In this document: positions 39,150 to 48,608 of the stretch, piece by piece | How positions within the stretch are numbered: the stretch's first letter is position 1 | Layout: every line of letters begins with the position of its first letter | NCBI GenBank assembly: GCA_905221375.1 | Contig: CAJNCY010000001.1 | Location: 1 to 64,000, forward strand | Source of the DNA: a bacterium | GTDB lineage: Bacteria; Bacillota; Bacilli; Lactobacillales; Streptococcaceae | Direction: 5' to 3' | DNA length: 64,000 nucleotides | The notes under the pieces: model-generated | Seen by the model: only the letters and a program-made list of their open reading frames with translations | Database searches by the model: none | What the model was told of the DNA's origin: nothing | Position numbers and translations under genes: made by a program

Positions 39150-39965
39150 TTATTTCCAGTTTAAAAGAGCATTCAAGCCATAGTGATCGCTCACTTGTGG
39201 ATTCTTATTACCATCAAATACGACATGTAAATTTTCCACCGCTAACTCTTTGGTAGTAAAGACATAATCGATTCGAAGGGGTTCTGTGTTCCCCTTCCAG
39301 CCATCAATTTCTGGTGGAACGGTATAGCTACCGCTTTTCTCTTTAGCAACTTCAAAGGCATCTTCTAATCCTAATCGACTAGCTAAAATAGCTTGGTAGC
39401 CTTCCTGACCTGCTGGATTATTAAAATCTCCAGCTAGTAAAAGTGGCTTGTTCAATTCTTTCAAGACAGCCTCAAATCGTGCCCATTCTTCTTGGAAACC
39501 TTTATCCCACCAAGAAAGGTGGACACTTGCAACTGCAAGCTCCTTACCATCAACTACAGTTTCAGCCAAGGCAACACGGCGAGTATGATAGTCTGTTGGA
39601 TCATCCACATCTGAAACTAAAATTTCTCTGGCTTCAATAGGTGTTTTAGACAAGATAGCTACACCTTCGTGGTAGCGATCATAACCGATATGGTTATAGG
39701 CCCAAGTCCAGTAGTAATTTTTCCCTTGCTCGGACAACTTTTCAACCAAAAGTCTAACATAGTGATCTTGGTGAATAGGCTCAGCTGCTGGCAAAGCTTG
39801 ATAAAGATCATTGACCTCCACCTCTGGAGATGTGATCTCCTGATTGATTTCTTGGAAACAAATCAAATCATAGTCTTTTTCAAGAATATCCTCAAGTAAA
39901 ATCTGGAATTTTTCCTCAGCTTCTTTTTCCATCCAACTGTGAGTATTGAGTGTTAAAAATTTCAT
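39150..39965 (-). CDS. Endonuclease/exonuclease/phosphatase family hydrolase
   Basis: 271 residues, no signal peptide. Motifs of the EEP fold: TLNTHSW (Asn), LICFQEINQE (metal Glu), YHEGVAILS, VHLSWWD, LAGDFNNPAG (Asp/Asn) and the final SDHYGLNALL (catalytic His). The family includes sphingomyelinases, AP endonucleases and nucleotide phosphodiesterases; the substrate cannot be told. Downstream of ptsG but with its own terminators on both sides. Confidence 0.88.
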   Translation of the reverse strand: MKFLTLNTHSWMEKEAEEKFQILLEDILEKDYDLICFQEINQEITSPEVEVNDLYQALPAAEPIHQDHYVRLLVEKLSEQGKNYYWTWAYNHIGYDRYHEGVAILSKTPIEAREILVSDVDDPTDYHTRRVALAETVVDGKELAVASVHLSWWDKGFQEEWARFEAVLKELNKPLLLAGDFNNPAGQEGYQAILASRLGLEDAFEVAKEKSGSYTVPPEIDGWKGNTEPLRIDYVFTTKELAVENLHVVFDGNKNPQVSDHYGLNALLNWK

Positions 39966-39983
39966 TCTTTTCTCCCAAAATAA

Positions 39984-40009
39984 GAGGTTGGAATACAGCT
40001 TCCAACCTC
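39984..40009 (-). terminator. ptsG terminator
   Basis: Minus strand GAGGTTGGAAGCTGTATTCC then AACCTC and TTATTTT; 10-bp stem. Confidence 0.85.
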
Positions 40010-40016
40010 AAGTATA

Positions 40017-42197
40017 TTACAATTCTACTTTAGCAACTGCTGTTTTAGCTGCAAGAGAACCTGTTTTTTCTAATTTAACTGATTTAATTGCATCACCATT
40101 TGTGAAGACAACTACTGTTGAAGTTTCACGTCCTGCTGCACGGATAGCATCCAAGTCAGCTGTGACAAGAAGATCACCTGCTGCAACTTTTTGTCCTTCA
40201 GCAACATGAACTGTAAATGGTTTACCTTCAAGACTTACTGTGTCCAAACCAATGTGAACCAATACTTCAAGACCTGTTGCAGTCACAATACCAAGAGCAT
40301 GTTTTGTTGGGAAGATGCTTGATACAGTACCTGAAACTGGAGATACAATGTTTCCATTTGCAGGTTCTACTGCAAATCCATCACCCATCATTTTTTGAGC
40401 AAATACTGGATCTTTTACTTGTTCCAAAGCAACAACTTGACCGTCTGCTACTGAGTAAACTTCCTCAGTAAGACCTTTGAAGTGAACAGCGTTTTGTTGC
40501 GCTTCTGTCATTTGGCTTGGAAGAGTTTCAGGAATGATTTCACCTGAATCAAGGATATCTTGGATATCAGATTTCAATACGTCAGCTTTTGGTCCGTAGA
40601 TAGCTTGAACCCCTTGTCCTTTCATGACAAGACCCATAGCTCCTTCTGCTTTCCATTGATCTGCATTTCCTACTTTATCTGCATCTTTAACAGTTACACG
40701 AAGACGAGTCATACATGCGTCAACATCAACGATGTTTGCACGTCCACCAAGAAGGTTAATAATGTTTACAGCTTGAGAACCTGCTGCAACTTTCACTTCA
40801 CTGCTAGCTTCTTCTGAACCTTCAGCAGTTTCGTAGTTTCCGTTACGCCCTGGAGTTGCGTAGTTGAATTTTTGAATCATGAAGTTTGCGATAAAGTACA
40901 TGATTACAGCAAAGAGAACAGTTACCCAAATGAAGTTAATGATATCCATACCGATACCAGCACTGATTGCAATAGGTGTACGAGTCAAGAACTCGATTGA
41001 ACCGAATGAGTGCATACGTAGGTTTACAACGTCAGCCATAGCGAAGGCAGCACCTTGAACAAGTGAGTAAACAAGATACATAGGTGTTGCGATGAACATG
41101 AACATGTATTCGATTGGTTCAGTAACCCCTGTCAAGAATGTTGCAAGAGCTGTTGCAATCATCATACCTTTGTATTTATGTTTCTTGTCAGCATCAACAT
41201 TACGGTAGATAGCCACAATTACACCCATCAAGATACCGAATGAACCGATCATTTGTCCAACTTTGAAACGAGCTGGATGTACTGTATCTAACAAGTGTTG
41301 GTATTGAGTTGCATCAGTACCTTTAAGGTTTACAAGGTCTGTTACCCATGCAAGCCAAAGTGGATCTTGACCAAATACTTGACTACCTTTAGCTGCACCA
41401 GTTAAGACATCATAAGTACCACCAAGAGCTGTGTAGTTCATTGGGATAGTTAACATGTGGTGAAGACCAAATGGCAAGAGCAAACGTTCCAATGTACCAT
41501 ACAAGAATGGTGCAAGGATTGGAGCAGTTTCTTGTGAGTTGGCAATCCAGATACCAAAGCTATTGATACCTGTTTGAACTACTGGCCAGAAAGCAGCAAG
41601 TACGATTGCAGCAATAACTGAACGAAGAATAACTACAAATGGTACGAAACGTTTCCCGTTAAAGAATGAAAGTGCATCAGGAAGTTTGCGGAAGTTGTAG
41701 TATTTGTTGTAAGCAGTTGCTCCTATAAAACCTGAGATAATCCCTACGAATACACCCATGTTCAAGGCTGGAGCTTCAAGAACACTGATAAAGTAATCAG
41801 CAACTTTGATTGAACCACCAAAGAGTGTAGTTACCATAGCATCTGGATTTTTCAACATATCGCCTGATACACCAAAGATTGTACCAGTGATACGGTTAAT
41901 CAAGATGAAGGCAAGACCAGCGGCGAAAGCACCACCAGCACGTTCTTTAGCCCAGCTTCCTCCAATAGCGAGGGCGAACAAGATATGAAGGTTAACGATA
42001 ACTCCCCAACCGATTTGCTCTAGTACACCACCAGTAATAACGAGTGGTGCAAAAGTTGGGTTAATCATCACGATAGACTTACCGATTGAAATCATCAAAC
42101 CAGCAGCCGGCATAACCGCGATAACCACCATCAAAGCCTTACCGAATTTTTGCCAAAATTCGAAAGACAAGACATTTTTGAATGTATCTTTCATCAT
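40017..42197 (-). CDS. ptsG: Glucose-type PTS transporter, EIICBA fusion
   Basis: 726 residues. EIIC membrane domain (1 to ~440, with GGVLEQIGWG, NGKRFVPF, PFGLHHMLTIPM), EIIB at about 470-560 with the phospho-Cys in DVDACMTRLRV, EIIA at about 590-726 with the phospho-His in LVHIGLDTVSLEGKPF. Imports and phosphorylates glucose (possibly also other hexoses). All three phosphorylation domains look complete. Control by carbon catabolite repression is suggested by the cre palindrome at 42223. Start: ATG at 42197 or 42194 after GGAGATTTGA. Confidence 0.93.
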   Translation of the reverse strand: MMKDTFKNVLSFEFWQKFGKALMVVIAVMPAAGLMISIGKSIVMINPTFAPLVITGGVLEQIGWGVIVNLHILFALAIGGSWAKERAGGAFAAGLAFILINRITGTIFGVSGDMLKNPDAMVTTLFGGSIKVADYFISVLEAPALNMGVFVGIISGFIGATAYNKYYNFRKLPDALSFFNGKRFVPFVVILRSVIAAIVLAAFWPVVQTGINSFGIWIANSQETAPILAPFLYGTLERLLLPFGLHHMLTIPMNYTALGGTYDVLTGAAKGSQVFGQDPLWLAWVTDLVNLKGTDATQYQHLLDTVHPARFKVGQMIGSFGILMGVIVAIYRNVDADKKHKYKGMMIATALATFLTGVTEPIEYMFMFIATPMYLVYSLVQGAAFAMADVVNLRMHSFGSIEFLTRTPIAISAGIGMDIINFIWVTVLFAVIMYFIANFMIQKFNYATPGRNGNYETAEGSEEASSEVKVAAGSQAVNIINLLGGRANIVDVDACMTRLRVTVKDADKVGNADQWKAEGAMGLVMKGQGVQAIYGPKADVLKSDIQDILDSGEIIPETLPSQMTEAQQNAVHFKGLTEEVYSVADGQVVALEQVKDPVFAQKMMGDGFAVEPANGNIVSPVSGTVSSIFPTKHALGIVTATGLEVLVHIGLDTVSLEGKPFTVHVAEGQKVAAGDLLVTADLDAIRAAGRETSTVVVFTNGDAIKSVKLEKTGSLAAKTAVAKVEL

Positions 42198-42222
42198 TCA
42201 AATCTCCTTTATTTTTATTTAG

Positions 42223-42247
42223 GCAAACGTTTTACGAAAACGTTTGC
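42223..42247. promoter_or_regulatory. cre site (CcpA) in the ptsG leader
   Basis: Perfect 25-bp palindrome GCAAACGTTTT-ACG-AAAACGTTTGC, fitting TGNAAACGTTTNCA-type cre sites. It lies between the -10 and the start codon, so CcpA bound here would block transcription. Confidence 0.8.
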
Positions 42248-42262
42248 ACCTTTTATGATTTA

Positions 42263-42300
42263 ATTATACCACTTTAATTTTTTTTGTAAAGGCTTTTACA
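42263..42300 (-). promoter_or_regulatory. ptsG promoter with a second dyad over the -35
   Basis: Minus strand TTTACA (42285-42290), 16-bp spacer, TGGTATAAT (extended -10, hexamer 42263-42268). TGTAAAAGCCTTTACA (42285-42300) is a palindrome covering the -35, a possible second operator. Confidence 0.65.
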
Positions 42301-42335
42301 AAAAAAATTACACTTTTTTCTAAAATTTTTGTAGC

Positions 42336-42360
42336 AAAAAAGGAGATCATTTAATCTCCT
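42336..42360 (-). terminator. ftsEX terminator
   Basis: Minus strand AGGAGATTAAATGATCTCCT then TTTTTTG. Confidence 0.85.
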
Positions 42361-42380
42361 CATGAAAGTAGCTAGTTTAC

Positions 42381-43307
42381 CTAAATCTTCAAGAATCGGC
42401 GCATAGAAATTCCTGATCCCAGTGAACCAATGAAAATCCCAATCACAAATAATAGGGCAATCATCAGTGGAGTAAATACCTCCGGTGCAATCATAGAAAG
42501 ATTTTGACCTACCAATGACTTATTGACAGATTGGTAAACCATTCGATAAACAATAAACACCAACACTGATGGCGCAGTTGCTCCAAGTAAACCAATGAAG
42601 GCACCTTCAAGTAAGAAAGGTCCACGGATATAACTGTTCTTAGCACCAACCAAGCGCATGATTTGAATTTCGCGACTGCGGGAAATAATGGTAATACGAA
42701 TGGTATTTGAAATCAAGAAAACTGCAATGAAAATCAAAAGTCCTGCAATAACTAATCCCCAAACACGGATAAATGATGCTAGTTGGAATAGGCGTTCTGT
42801 ATTGGCACCACCATCCTGAACCTCAGACACACCTTCAATTTTTTTAGCATCTTCGGCTACAGTTTTTACATCACTTGGCGTATTTGTATCAACGATATAG
42901 GCATCATAGAGGGGGTTGGCATCGCCTTCAAAGATTTTCCAGTTGTCACCCATTGTCTCGGTTAATTTTTCATATTGTTCCTCTTTACTTGAAAAGGTAA
43001 CACTTTTAACAGTAGACATCCCCTTCAAAGCATTGTACACCTTGTGGTAGTCATTATTTGTAACAGTTTGACCTTCTTTTTCAATAGTCTCGCTATTATC
43101 AGCTACATCCTTGCGAATGTATACCATCACTCGGACATTATTTTCAATATCTGTAGCTAGTTTCGCTGTATTGAAAATAACAGAAGCAAATATGGCAACC
43201 AAGGTCAAAGTAATCATGACTGAACTGACAGCAGCCACTGTCATCCAACCATTTCGTTTCAAACTTTTTAGTGATTCAAATAAATGGCGAAAAAATCTAC
43301 TAATCAT
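42381..43307 (-). CDS. ftsX: Cell-division protein FtsX
   Basis: 308 residues from the ATG at 43307, the pneumococcal length (MISRFFRHLFESLKSLKRNG). Four membrane spans: one after the N-terminal tail, a large extracellular loop (~50-165), then three more (VWGLVIAGLLIFIAVFLIS, FLLEGAFIGLLGATAPS, IALLFVIGIFIGSLGSG). With FtsE it activates the PcsB peptidoglycan hydrolase outside the cell. The upstream open frame (to 43370) overlaps ftsE and is not used. 8-bp overlap with ftsE. Confidence 0.95.
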   Translation of the reverse strand: MISRFFRHLFESLKSLKRNGWMTVAAVSSVMITLTLVAIFASVIFNTAKLATDIENNVRVMVYIRKDVADNSETIEKEGQTVTNNDYHKVYNALKGMSTVKSVTFSSKEEQYEKLTETMGDNWKIFEGDANPLYDAYIVDTNTPSDVKTVAEDAKKIEGVSEVQDGGANTERLFQLASFIRVWGLVIAGLLIFIAVFLISNTIRITIISRSREIQIMRLVGAKNSYIRGPFLLEGAFIGLLGATAPSVLVFIVYRMVYQSVNKSLVGQNLSMIAPEVFTPLMIALLFVIGIFIGSLGSGISMRRFLKI

Positions 43308-43992
43308 CGTATCCATACTCTCCTTTTGATTCGTCACGAACGACACGGCCATTTTCAATGGCAATGACACGGTGGCGCAAGGTATTTACAATCTGGCTAT
43401 TATGAGTCGCCATTAAAATAGTTGTCCCTTGTAGGTTAATCCGTTCCAAGAGATTCATAATTTCCCATGAATTATCTGGGTCCAAGTTTCCTGTTGGTTC
43501 ATCGGCTATCAATACTTTGGGATTGTTTACAATAGCACGCGCAATCGCAATCCGCTGTTGCTCTCCACCTGAGAGCTCATTTGGGAAAGAACGAACCTTG
43601 TGCTTCAATCCAACCAAGTCCAAAACTTCCATCACTCGTTTTTTGATATTACGGCGATTTTCCCCGATTACTTCCATAGCATAAGCAATGTTTTCATAGA
43701 CCGTTTTCTTTGGCAAGAGTTTATAGTCTTGGAAGACAACCCCAACACTACGACGTAGAAGCGGGACGTCTTTCTTTTTGATCTTAACCAGATTAAAACC
43801 AGCAACTGATAGGCTTCCTTTATCGATTTTTACTTCACGATATAGAGAACGTATGAAGGTTGACTTCCCTGCTCCTGAAGGTCCTACGATGTAAGCAAAT
43901 TCCCCTGGTTGAACACTGACCGAAACACCGCGTAAAGCAGTCGTTCCGTTGTCGTATTTTTTGACGACATCTCTCATTTCAATGATTGACAT
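43300..43992 (-). CDS. ftsE: Cell-division ATPase FtsE
   Basis: 230 residues. ABC ATPase: Walker A GPSGAGKSTF, signature LSGGEQQRIAIARA, Walker B KVLIADEPTGNLD, H-loop MATHNSQIV. Sits under FtsX at the septum. Essential in pneumococci together with ftsX, by family knowledge. Confidence 0.96.
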   Translation of the reverse strand: MSIIEMRDVVKKYDNGTTALRGVSVSVQPGEFAYIVGPSGAGKSTFIRSLYREVKIDKGSLSVAGFNLVKIKKKDVPLLRRSVGVVFQDYKLLPKKTVYENIAYAMEVIGENRRNIKKRVMEVLDLVGLKHKVRSFPNELSGGEQQRIAIARAIVNNPKVLIADEPTGNLDPDNSWEIMNLLERINLQGTTILMATHNSQIVNTLRHRVIAIENGRVVRDESKGEYGYDD

Positions 43993-44009
43993 GTGACTTC
44001 CTTTCTATC

Positions 44010-45105
44010 TTAGCTAATTCGCCACTTGAGATAGGCATCGATAAAACCATCTAGGTCCCCATCCATAACCTTATCTACCTGAGCAACCTCAAAGCTAGTT
44101 CGGTGATCTTTTACCATAGTATAAGGTGTGAAAACATATGAACGGATTTGGCTTCCCCATGTGATTTCCTTTTTCTCACCTTTGAGGGAATCAACTTCCG
44201 CAGCTTTCTTTTCTTGCTCCATTTGATAGAGCTTAGCCTGCAACATCTTCATAGCTCGATCTCTATTTCCATACTGGGTACGATCCACTGTTGATTGGAC
44301 AACAATTCCAGTTGGAATGTGGGTCAAACGCACACCTGTTGAAACCTTATTGACGTTTTGTCCACCAGCACCACCTGAACGGAAGGTATCCATCTTGATG
44401 TCATCTTCCCGGATTTCCACTTCAATGGTATCGTCCAACTCAGGCATCACTTCTACAGATGTGAAAGAGGTATGGCGCCGTTTGGCAGAGTCGAACGGCG
44501 AAATTCGCACCAAACGGTGAACTCCCATTTCTGACTTGAGAAGACCATAAGCATTAGGCCCTTCAAATGATAAGGTTACTGACTTAATACCAGCCTCATC
44601 ACCTGCTTGGTAATCCAATACTTCCACTTTAAAGCCTTTAGCATTACCATAACGAGTATACATACGAAGCAGCATATCACCCCAGTCCTGCGCCTCAGTA
44701 CCACCAGAACCTGGATGGATTTCCAAGATGGCATTATTATGGTCATAAGGTTCTGACAAGAGCAAGGTCATCTCGTAACTGGTCATCATCTTATCAAGTT
44801 CTGATAACTGTTCGACCAGTTCCTCATGCACTGACTCGTCTTCTGCTAAAAAGTCCAATAAAATTTCGACTTCATCCTGCAACTCTTCCATTTTATGGAA
44901 GGTATTGTAGGTATTTTTTAATTCATTTAATTCTTGCGACGTTTTTTGGGCCGCGATATTATCGTTCCAAAAATCAGGTTCTGTCATCTTGTTTTCCAAG
45001 ATGGCAATCTCTTCCTCTAAACCTTCGAGGTCAAAGAGACCCCCTGAAAGAAGCTAATTTTTCACGATTTGCGTCAATTTTTTGACGAATTACTGAAATG
45101 TCCAT
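44010..45105 (-). CDS. prfB: Peptide chain release factor 2, with programmed +1 frameshift
   Basis: Starts at the ATG at 45105 after AAGGAG, reads 24 codons ([20 protein letters not shown] then RGSL) to an in-frame TGA at 45031-45033, then shifts +1 at CTTTGAC to continue as [12 protein letters not shown] for a total of 364 residues. AGGGGG lies three bases before CTT, the classical internal Shine-Dalgarno-like stimulator. Downstream are the GGQ motif ([12 protein letters not shown]) and the stop-recognition region. RF2 reads UGA and UAA and tunes its own level through this shift. Confidence 0.96.
45029..45045 (-). promoter_or_regulatory. prfB recoding signal
   Basis: Minus strand AGGGGGTCTCTTTGAC: purine-rich stimulator, slippery CTT and TGA followed by C, a weak stop context. 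Confidence 0.95.
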
Positions 45106-45184
45106 AAATACTCCTTTTTTACATTATTTCATTATAGCATATTTTATCATTTCTTTCCATCTTTTGCTCTAATCCCTTTTCATG

Positions 45185-45213
45185 AAAAAGAAGCCTTTCG
45201 GCTTCCTTTTTAC
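45185..45213 (-). terminator. Terminator of the CBS-ACT gene
   Basis: Minus strand GGAAGCCGAAAGGCTTC then TTTTTC. Confidence 0.85.
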
Positions 45214-45866
45214 AACACTTTTGCTGAAGTACGAGTAATTTCTTCTACTTGAATATTCTCTGATTCAAATTTTTCTTTCAAGGCTGGTAAATCAATTGAG
45301 CCATCGATTTGAACTTCGATAATCACCTTACCATCTTTACGTGGAATATTTACTGTATGAGAGATATTCAAATTTTCTTCAACGATTAGAGAAACAATTT
45401 TACCAAGAACGCCAACTTCATCTTCTGTAACGAAGCGCACACGAATTCCTTCTTCACCATAACCAGCAATTTCAAGAAAGGCTTGGAAAACGTCACGATC
45501 CGTAATAACTCCGTAGACTTGATGGTTATCTACAACAGGAAGAATACCAATCTTATTTTTTAGCATCAAATAAGTTGCATCTTCTAGACTCGCATAGCCT
45601 GAAACAGTCACAACATCGCGAATCATGACATCTTTCACTTTTGTCTTATTTAAAAGATAATTCATCTCATAGATAGAAAGACTTGTTGCTTTTGATGGAC
45701 TTGCTTGGGCAATTGTTCCCTCTGTCACCAAACCAACCAATTGATCATTTTCGATAACAGGCAAGCGGTGTAATCCTTGCTCTCTCATCAAATCTGCTGC
45801 ATGAGATACTGTTGTATCTGGACTAATATACACTACCTTGCGGGTCATAAAATCTTTAACTGCCAT
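45210..45866 (-). CDS. CBS-pair plus ACT domain protein (AcuB-like)
   Basis: 218 residues. Two CBS motifs (1 to ~130: FMTRKVVYISPDTTVSHAAD and DVMIRDVVTVSGYASLEDA), which usually bind adenine nucleotides, then an ACT-like domain from about 140 (RVRFVTEDEVGVLGKIVSLI). Named after Bacillus AcuB, but no acetoin genes are near. Next to the liv operon, with its own terminator; it might sense ligands linked to branched-chain amino acids. That link is an inference. Confidence 0.88.
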   Translation of the reverse strand: MAVKDFMTRKVVYISPDTTVSHAADLMREQGLHRLPVIENDQLVGLVTEGTIAQASPSKATSLSIYEMNYLLNKTKVKDVMIRDVVTVSGYASLEDATYLMLKNKIGILPVVDNHQVYGVITDRDVFQAFLEIAGYGEEGIRVRFVTEDEVGVLGKIVSLIVEENLNISHTVNIPRKDGKVIIEVQIDGSIDLPALKEKFESENIQVEEITRTSAKVL

Positions 45867-46174
45867 GAGACTTCTCCTTTTCTATTCTTATCCTATTATA
45901 CAATCTTTTTGTAAATCTATCAAACGCTTACATTTCTTTTTCAAAATTCAGAAAAGTATGAATAAGCTAGCAAAAAGAGCTCTAAAATCGAGCTCTCTGA
46001 ATGAAGGGTAGGTACGCTCCATTCGATTTTATTTTAATTATTAGGAGCTAACCTTCCAGTGCAGATGAGAATTGCTTCGAAATCTCCATCTGCCGACTAA
46101 AAAGGTCCCCCGGACTATAATGATAATTACTTCCTAATCTCCATCCGCAACCTAAACTAGTCTCCCAGACTAGT
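45867..46174 (-). other. 3' region of the liv operon with two imperfect repeat hairpin units
   Basis: About 300 bp with no gene. Starting within the livF stop is a CTAAACTAGTCT/AGACTAGTTTAG hairpin, followed by two units sharing 20 of 24 bases (46070-46093 and 46125-46148, 55 bp apart), one inside a GCAGATG/CATCTGC hairpin. The terminator comes only at 45976-46000. It may be a long structured 3' UTR or a small RNA. Confidence 0.5.
45976..46000 (-). terminator. Distal terminator of the liv operon
   Basis: Minus strand AGAGCTCGATTTTAGAGCTC then TTTTTG. Confidence 0.75.
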
Positions 46175-46885
46175 TTAGCCACCTAGATATGCTTTTCTGA
46201 CTTCTTCTGATGAGGCGAGTTCTTTTCCTGTTCCTGATAGGACGATTTTCCCTGTTTCCAGTACATACCCTCGGTCAGAGATTGCGAGTGCCTTATTGGC
46301 ATTTTGTTCAATCAAGAGGACGGTTGTTCCTTGATTCTGGATATCTTGAATGATATCAAAAATCTCTTGGATAAAGATTGGGGCAAGTCCCATCGATGGT
46401 TCATCTAAGAGAAGAAGTTTTGGTGTTGACATAAGAGCACGTCCCATGGCAAGCATTTGTTGTTCCCCTCCTGAAAGAGTAGCTGCATCCTGGTTCTTGC
46501 GTTCTTCAAGACGTGGGAAGCGTGAGAAAACTTTCTTTAAGTTAGCTTGATTTTCTTCACGATTTTTCTTTAAGAAAGCACCCATTTCTAGATTTTCCAT
46601 AACTGTCAATCCAGGGAAGACGTGGCGTCCTTCTGGTACTTGTGAAAGACCACCTGCCACGATTTTCTGAGCTGGCATTTTTTGGATTTCTTGACCTAAA
46701 AATTCAATCTTTCCAGAACTTGGTCGAACCAGACCTGACAAGGTACGGAGAATGGTTGTTTTACCAGCACCATTGGCACCGATAAGGGAAACAACTTCTC
46801 CTTCATTAACTTCAAAGCTTACATCACGGACTGCTTGGATCATACCGTAATGCACAGAAAGATTATCAACTTTTAACATTGACAT
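46175..46885 (-). CDS. livF: Branched-chain amino acid ABC transporter ATPase LivF
   Basis: 236 residues. Walker A GANGAGKTT, signature LSGGEQQMLAMGRA, Walker B LLLLDEPSMGLAP, H-loop IEQNANKAL. Pairs with LivG on the membrane channel LivHM. Overlaps the livG stop by one base. Confidence 0.95.
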   Translation of the reverse strand: MSMLKVDNLSVHYGMIQAVRDVSFEVNEGEVVSLIGANGAGKTTILRTLSGLVRPSSGKIEFLGQEIQKMPAQKIVAGGLSQVPEGRHVFPGLTVMENLEMGAFLKKNREENQANLKKVFSRFPRLEERKNQDAATLSGGEQQMLAMGRALMSTPKLLLLDEPSMGLAPIFIQEIFDIIQDIQNQGTTVLLIEQNANKALAISDRGYVLETGKIVLSGTGKELASSEEVRKAYLGG

Positions 46886-47649
46886 TAGGCTTCACCTCCT
46901 AGATAAGCTTCGATAACACGTTTATTGGTCTTAATTTCGTCTGGAGTTCCCTGAGCAATCAAACGACCGTATTCAAGTACGTAGATGCGTTCTGTAACTT
47001 CCATTACCAGATTCATATCGTGTTCAATCAGCATGATTGTAATCTTAAATTCATCTTTAATACGACGAATTAACTCAGTCAATTCGGCTGTTTCCTGCGG
47101 GTTCATACCTGCGGCTGGTTCATCTAAAAAGAGAATTTTAGGTTCCGTAGCGAGGGCACGAACAATTTCCAAACGACGTTGTTGTCCGTAGGCAAGATTT
47201 TTAGCAAGAGTCTCTGCATCACCATCCAAATCAAAGATTTTCAGCAATTCCAAAGCTTTAGCCTTTAATTCTTTTTCACTCTTGTAAAAAGCTAGCAAGC
47301 GTAAGAAACTAGCAAAAACATGTTGTTTGTGATGGTTGCCAAAGGCAATCAAAACATTGTCTAAAACTGTTAAATCTTTAAAGAGACGGATATTTTGGAA
47401 TGTACGTCCAAGTCCCAAAGAAGCAATCTTATAAGGTGACTTTCCATTCAAAAGGTGGCCATCTAGGGTTACTGTTCCCTCGCTTGGTTCATAAACACCC
47501 GTCAAAAGGTTGAAAAGGGTAGTTTTACCAGCTCCGTTTGGACCGATTAGTCCAACCAATTCCCCTTCGTTCAATTCAAGAGTCACATCTCCAACAGCTG
47601 TTAGACCGCCAAAATGTTTGGTTAACTGTTTTACTTCAAGTAATGCCAT
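46885..47649 (-). CDS. livG: Branched-chain amino acid ABC transporter ATPase LivG
   Basis: 254 residues. Walker A GPNGAGKTT, signature LAYGQQRRLEIVRA, Walker B ILFLDEPAAGMNP, H-loop IEHDMNLVM. The extended C-terminus (GRLIAQGTPDEIKTNKRVIE) is typical of LivG. One-base overlap with livM. Confidence 0.95.
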   Translation of the reverse strand: MALLEVKQLTKHFGGLTAVGDVTLELNEGELVGLIGPNGAGKTTLFNLLTGVYEPSEGTVTLDGHLLNGKSPYKIASLGLGRTFQNIRLFKDLTVLDNVLIAFGNHHKQHVFASFLRLLAFYKSEKELKAKALELLKIFDLDGDAETLAKNLAYGQQRRLEIVRALATEPKILFLDEPAAGMNPQETAELTELIRRIKDEFKITIMLIEHDMNLVMEVTERIYVLEYGRLIAQGTPDEIKTNKRVIEAYLGGEA

Positions 47650-48605
47650 TAGTTTTGTTCCTCCTTCTTAGATTTTTTAAAGAAACGTGATAGGCTCAAT
47701 TCCCATGTTCCAAGTAGTCCACCTGGTCTGAAAATCATTACCAATACCAAGGCCAAAGCGTAAATAATCATACGCACACTGGCAACATCTTGGAGAAGCA
47801 TATTCAAAATTCCAAGAACAATAGCTGAAACTATAGCCCCTGTAATGGAACCAAGTCCACCAAAGACAACAATAATCAAAACGTTGATTGAGTTGATGAA
47901 GGTGTAATCTTTCGGTACGACAGAGCCGATAAATCCTGCCTGAAGTGATCCTGCAATACTTGCAGTAATAGCACCAAAGACAAAAGCGATGATTTTAATT
48001 TTAGTTGTATTAACACCAACTGACTCTGCAGCAATTTCATCCTCACGAACCGATAGGGTTGAACGACCAATTGGGCTACGCAAGAAGTTCAAGGTTGCAA
48101 TGGTTGTAATCACGACAAAGAAGTAAACCATTTGCCAAGTTGTAAAGTTTGGAATTCCCAAGATACCTGCCGCACCATTTGTAATGCTTCCACCATTGAT
48201 GATAAAGATACGGATAATTTCAGAAACACCGAGAGTCGCTACCGCAAGATAGTCTCCCTTCAAACGCAAGGTTGGAATTCCGACAAGTAAGGCAACCGCT
48301 CCTGAAAGCAAAGCTCCTACAAGCATAGCTCCAAAGAAAGCACCGTAAGTTGGTGATTTAGAACCAATAATAGCAGCGGCATAGGCACCAATCGCCATGA
48401 AACCAGCATGCCCAAGTGAAAATTGTCCTGAAAAACCAACGATTAAGTTGAGACCAACAGCCAGAATAATATTAATTCCAATTTGTTGTAAAATCTGTAC
48501 ATAGAATAGGTTGAGTACTCCAACTGAAACCAGTACACTAATCAAGCCATAGCCAGCTAACAAAAGGAGTAACCATAGAATATTAACTTTTAAATTTTCC
48601 TTCAT
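47649..48605 (-). CDS. livM: Branched-chain amino acid permease LivM
   Basis: 318 residues, 8-10 membrane spans. QFSLGHAGFMAIGAY near the start and the ATPase-coupling loop RSPIGRSTLSVREDEIAAES at about 185 are hallmark regions. Follows livH by 3 bp. Confidence 0.94.
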   Translation of the reverse strand: MKENLKVNILWLLLLLAGYGLISVLVSVGVLNLFYVQILQQIGINIILAVGLNLIVGFSGQFSLGHAGFMAIGAYAAAIIGSKSPTYGAFFGAMLVGALLSGAVALLVGIPTLRLKGDYLAVATLGVSEIIRIFIINGGSITNGAAGILGIPNFTTWQMVYFFVVITTIATLNFLRSPIGRSTLSVREDEIAAESVGVNTTKIKIIAFVFGAITASIAGSLQAGFIGSVVPKDYTFINSINVLIIVVFGGLGSITGAIVSAIVLGILNMLLQDVASVRMIIYALALVLVMIFRPGGLLGTWELSLSRFFKKSKKEEQN

Positions 48606-48608
48606 CGC

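Noticed and set aside
46061..46178. Considered as a T-box or amino-acid riboswitch for the liv operon
   Set aside because: It lies downstream of livF on the coding strand, not in the leader, and no T-box sequence was seen.
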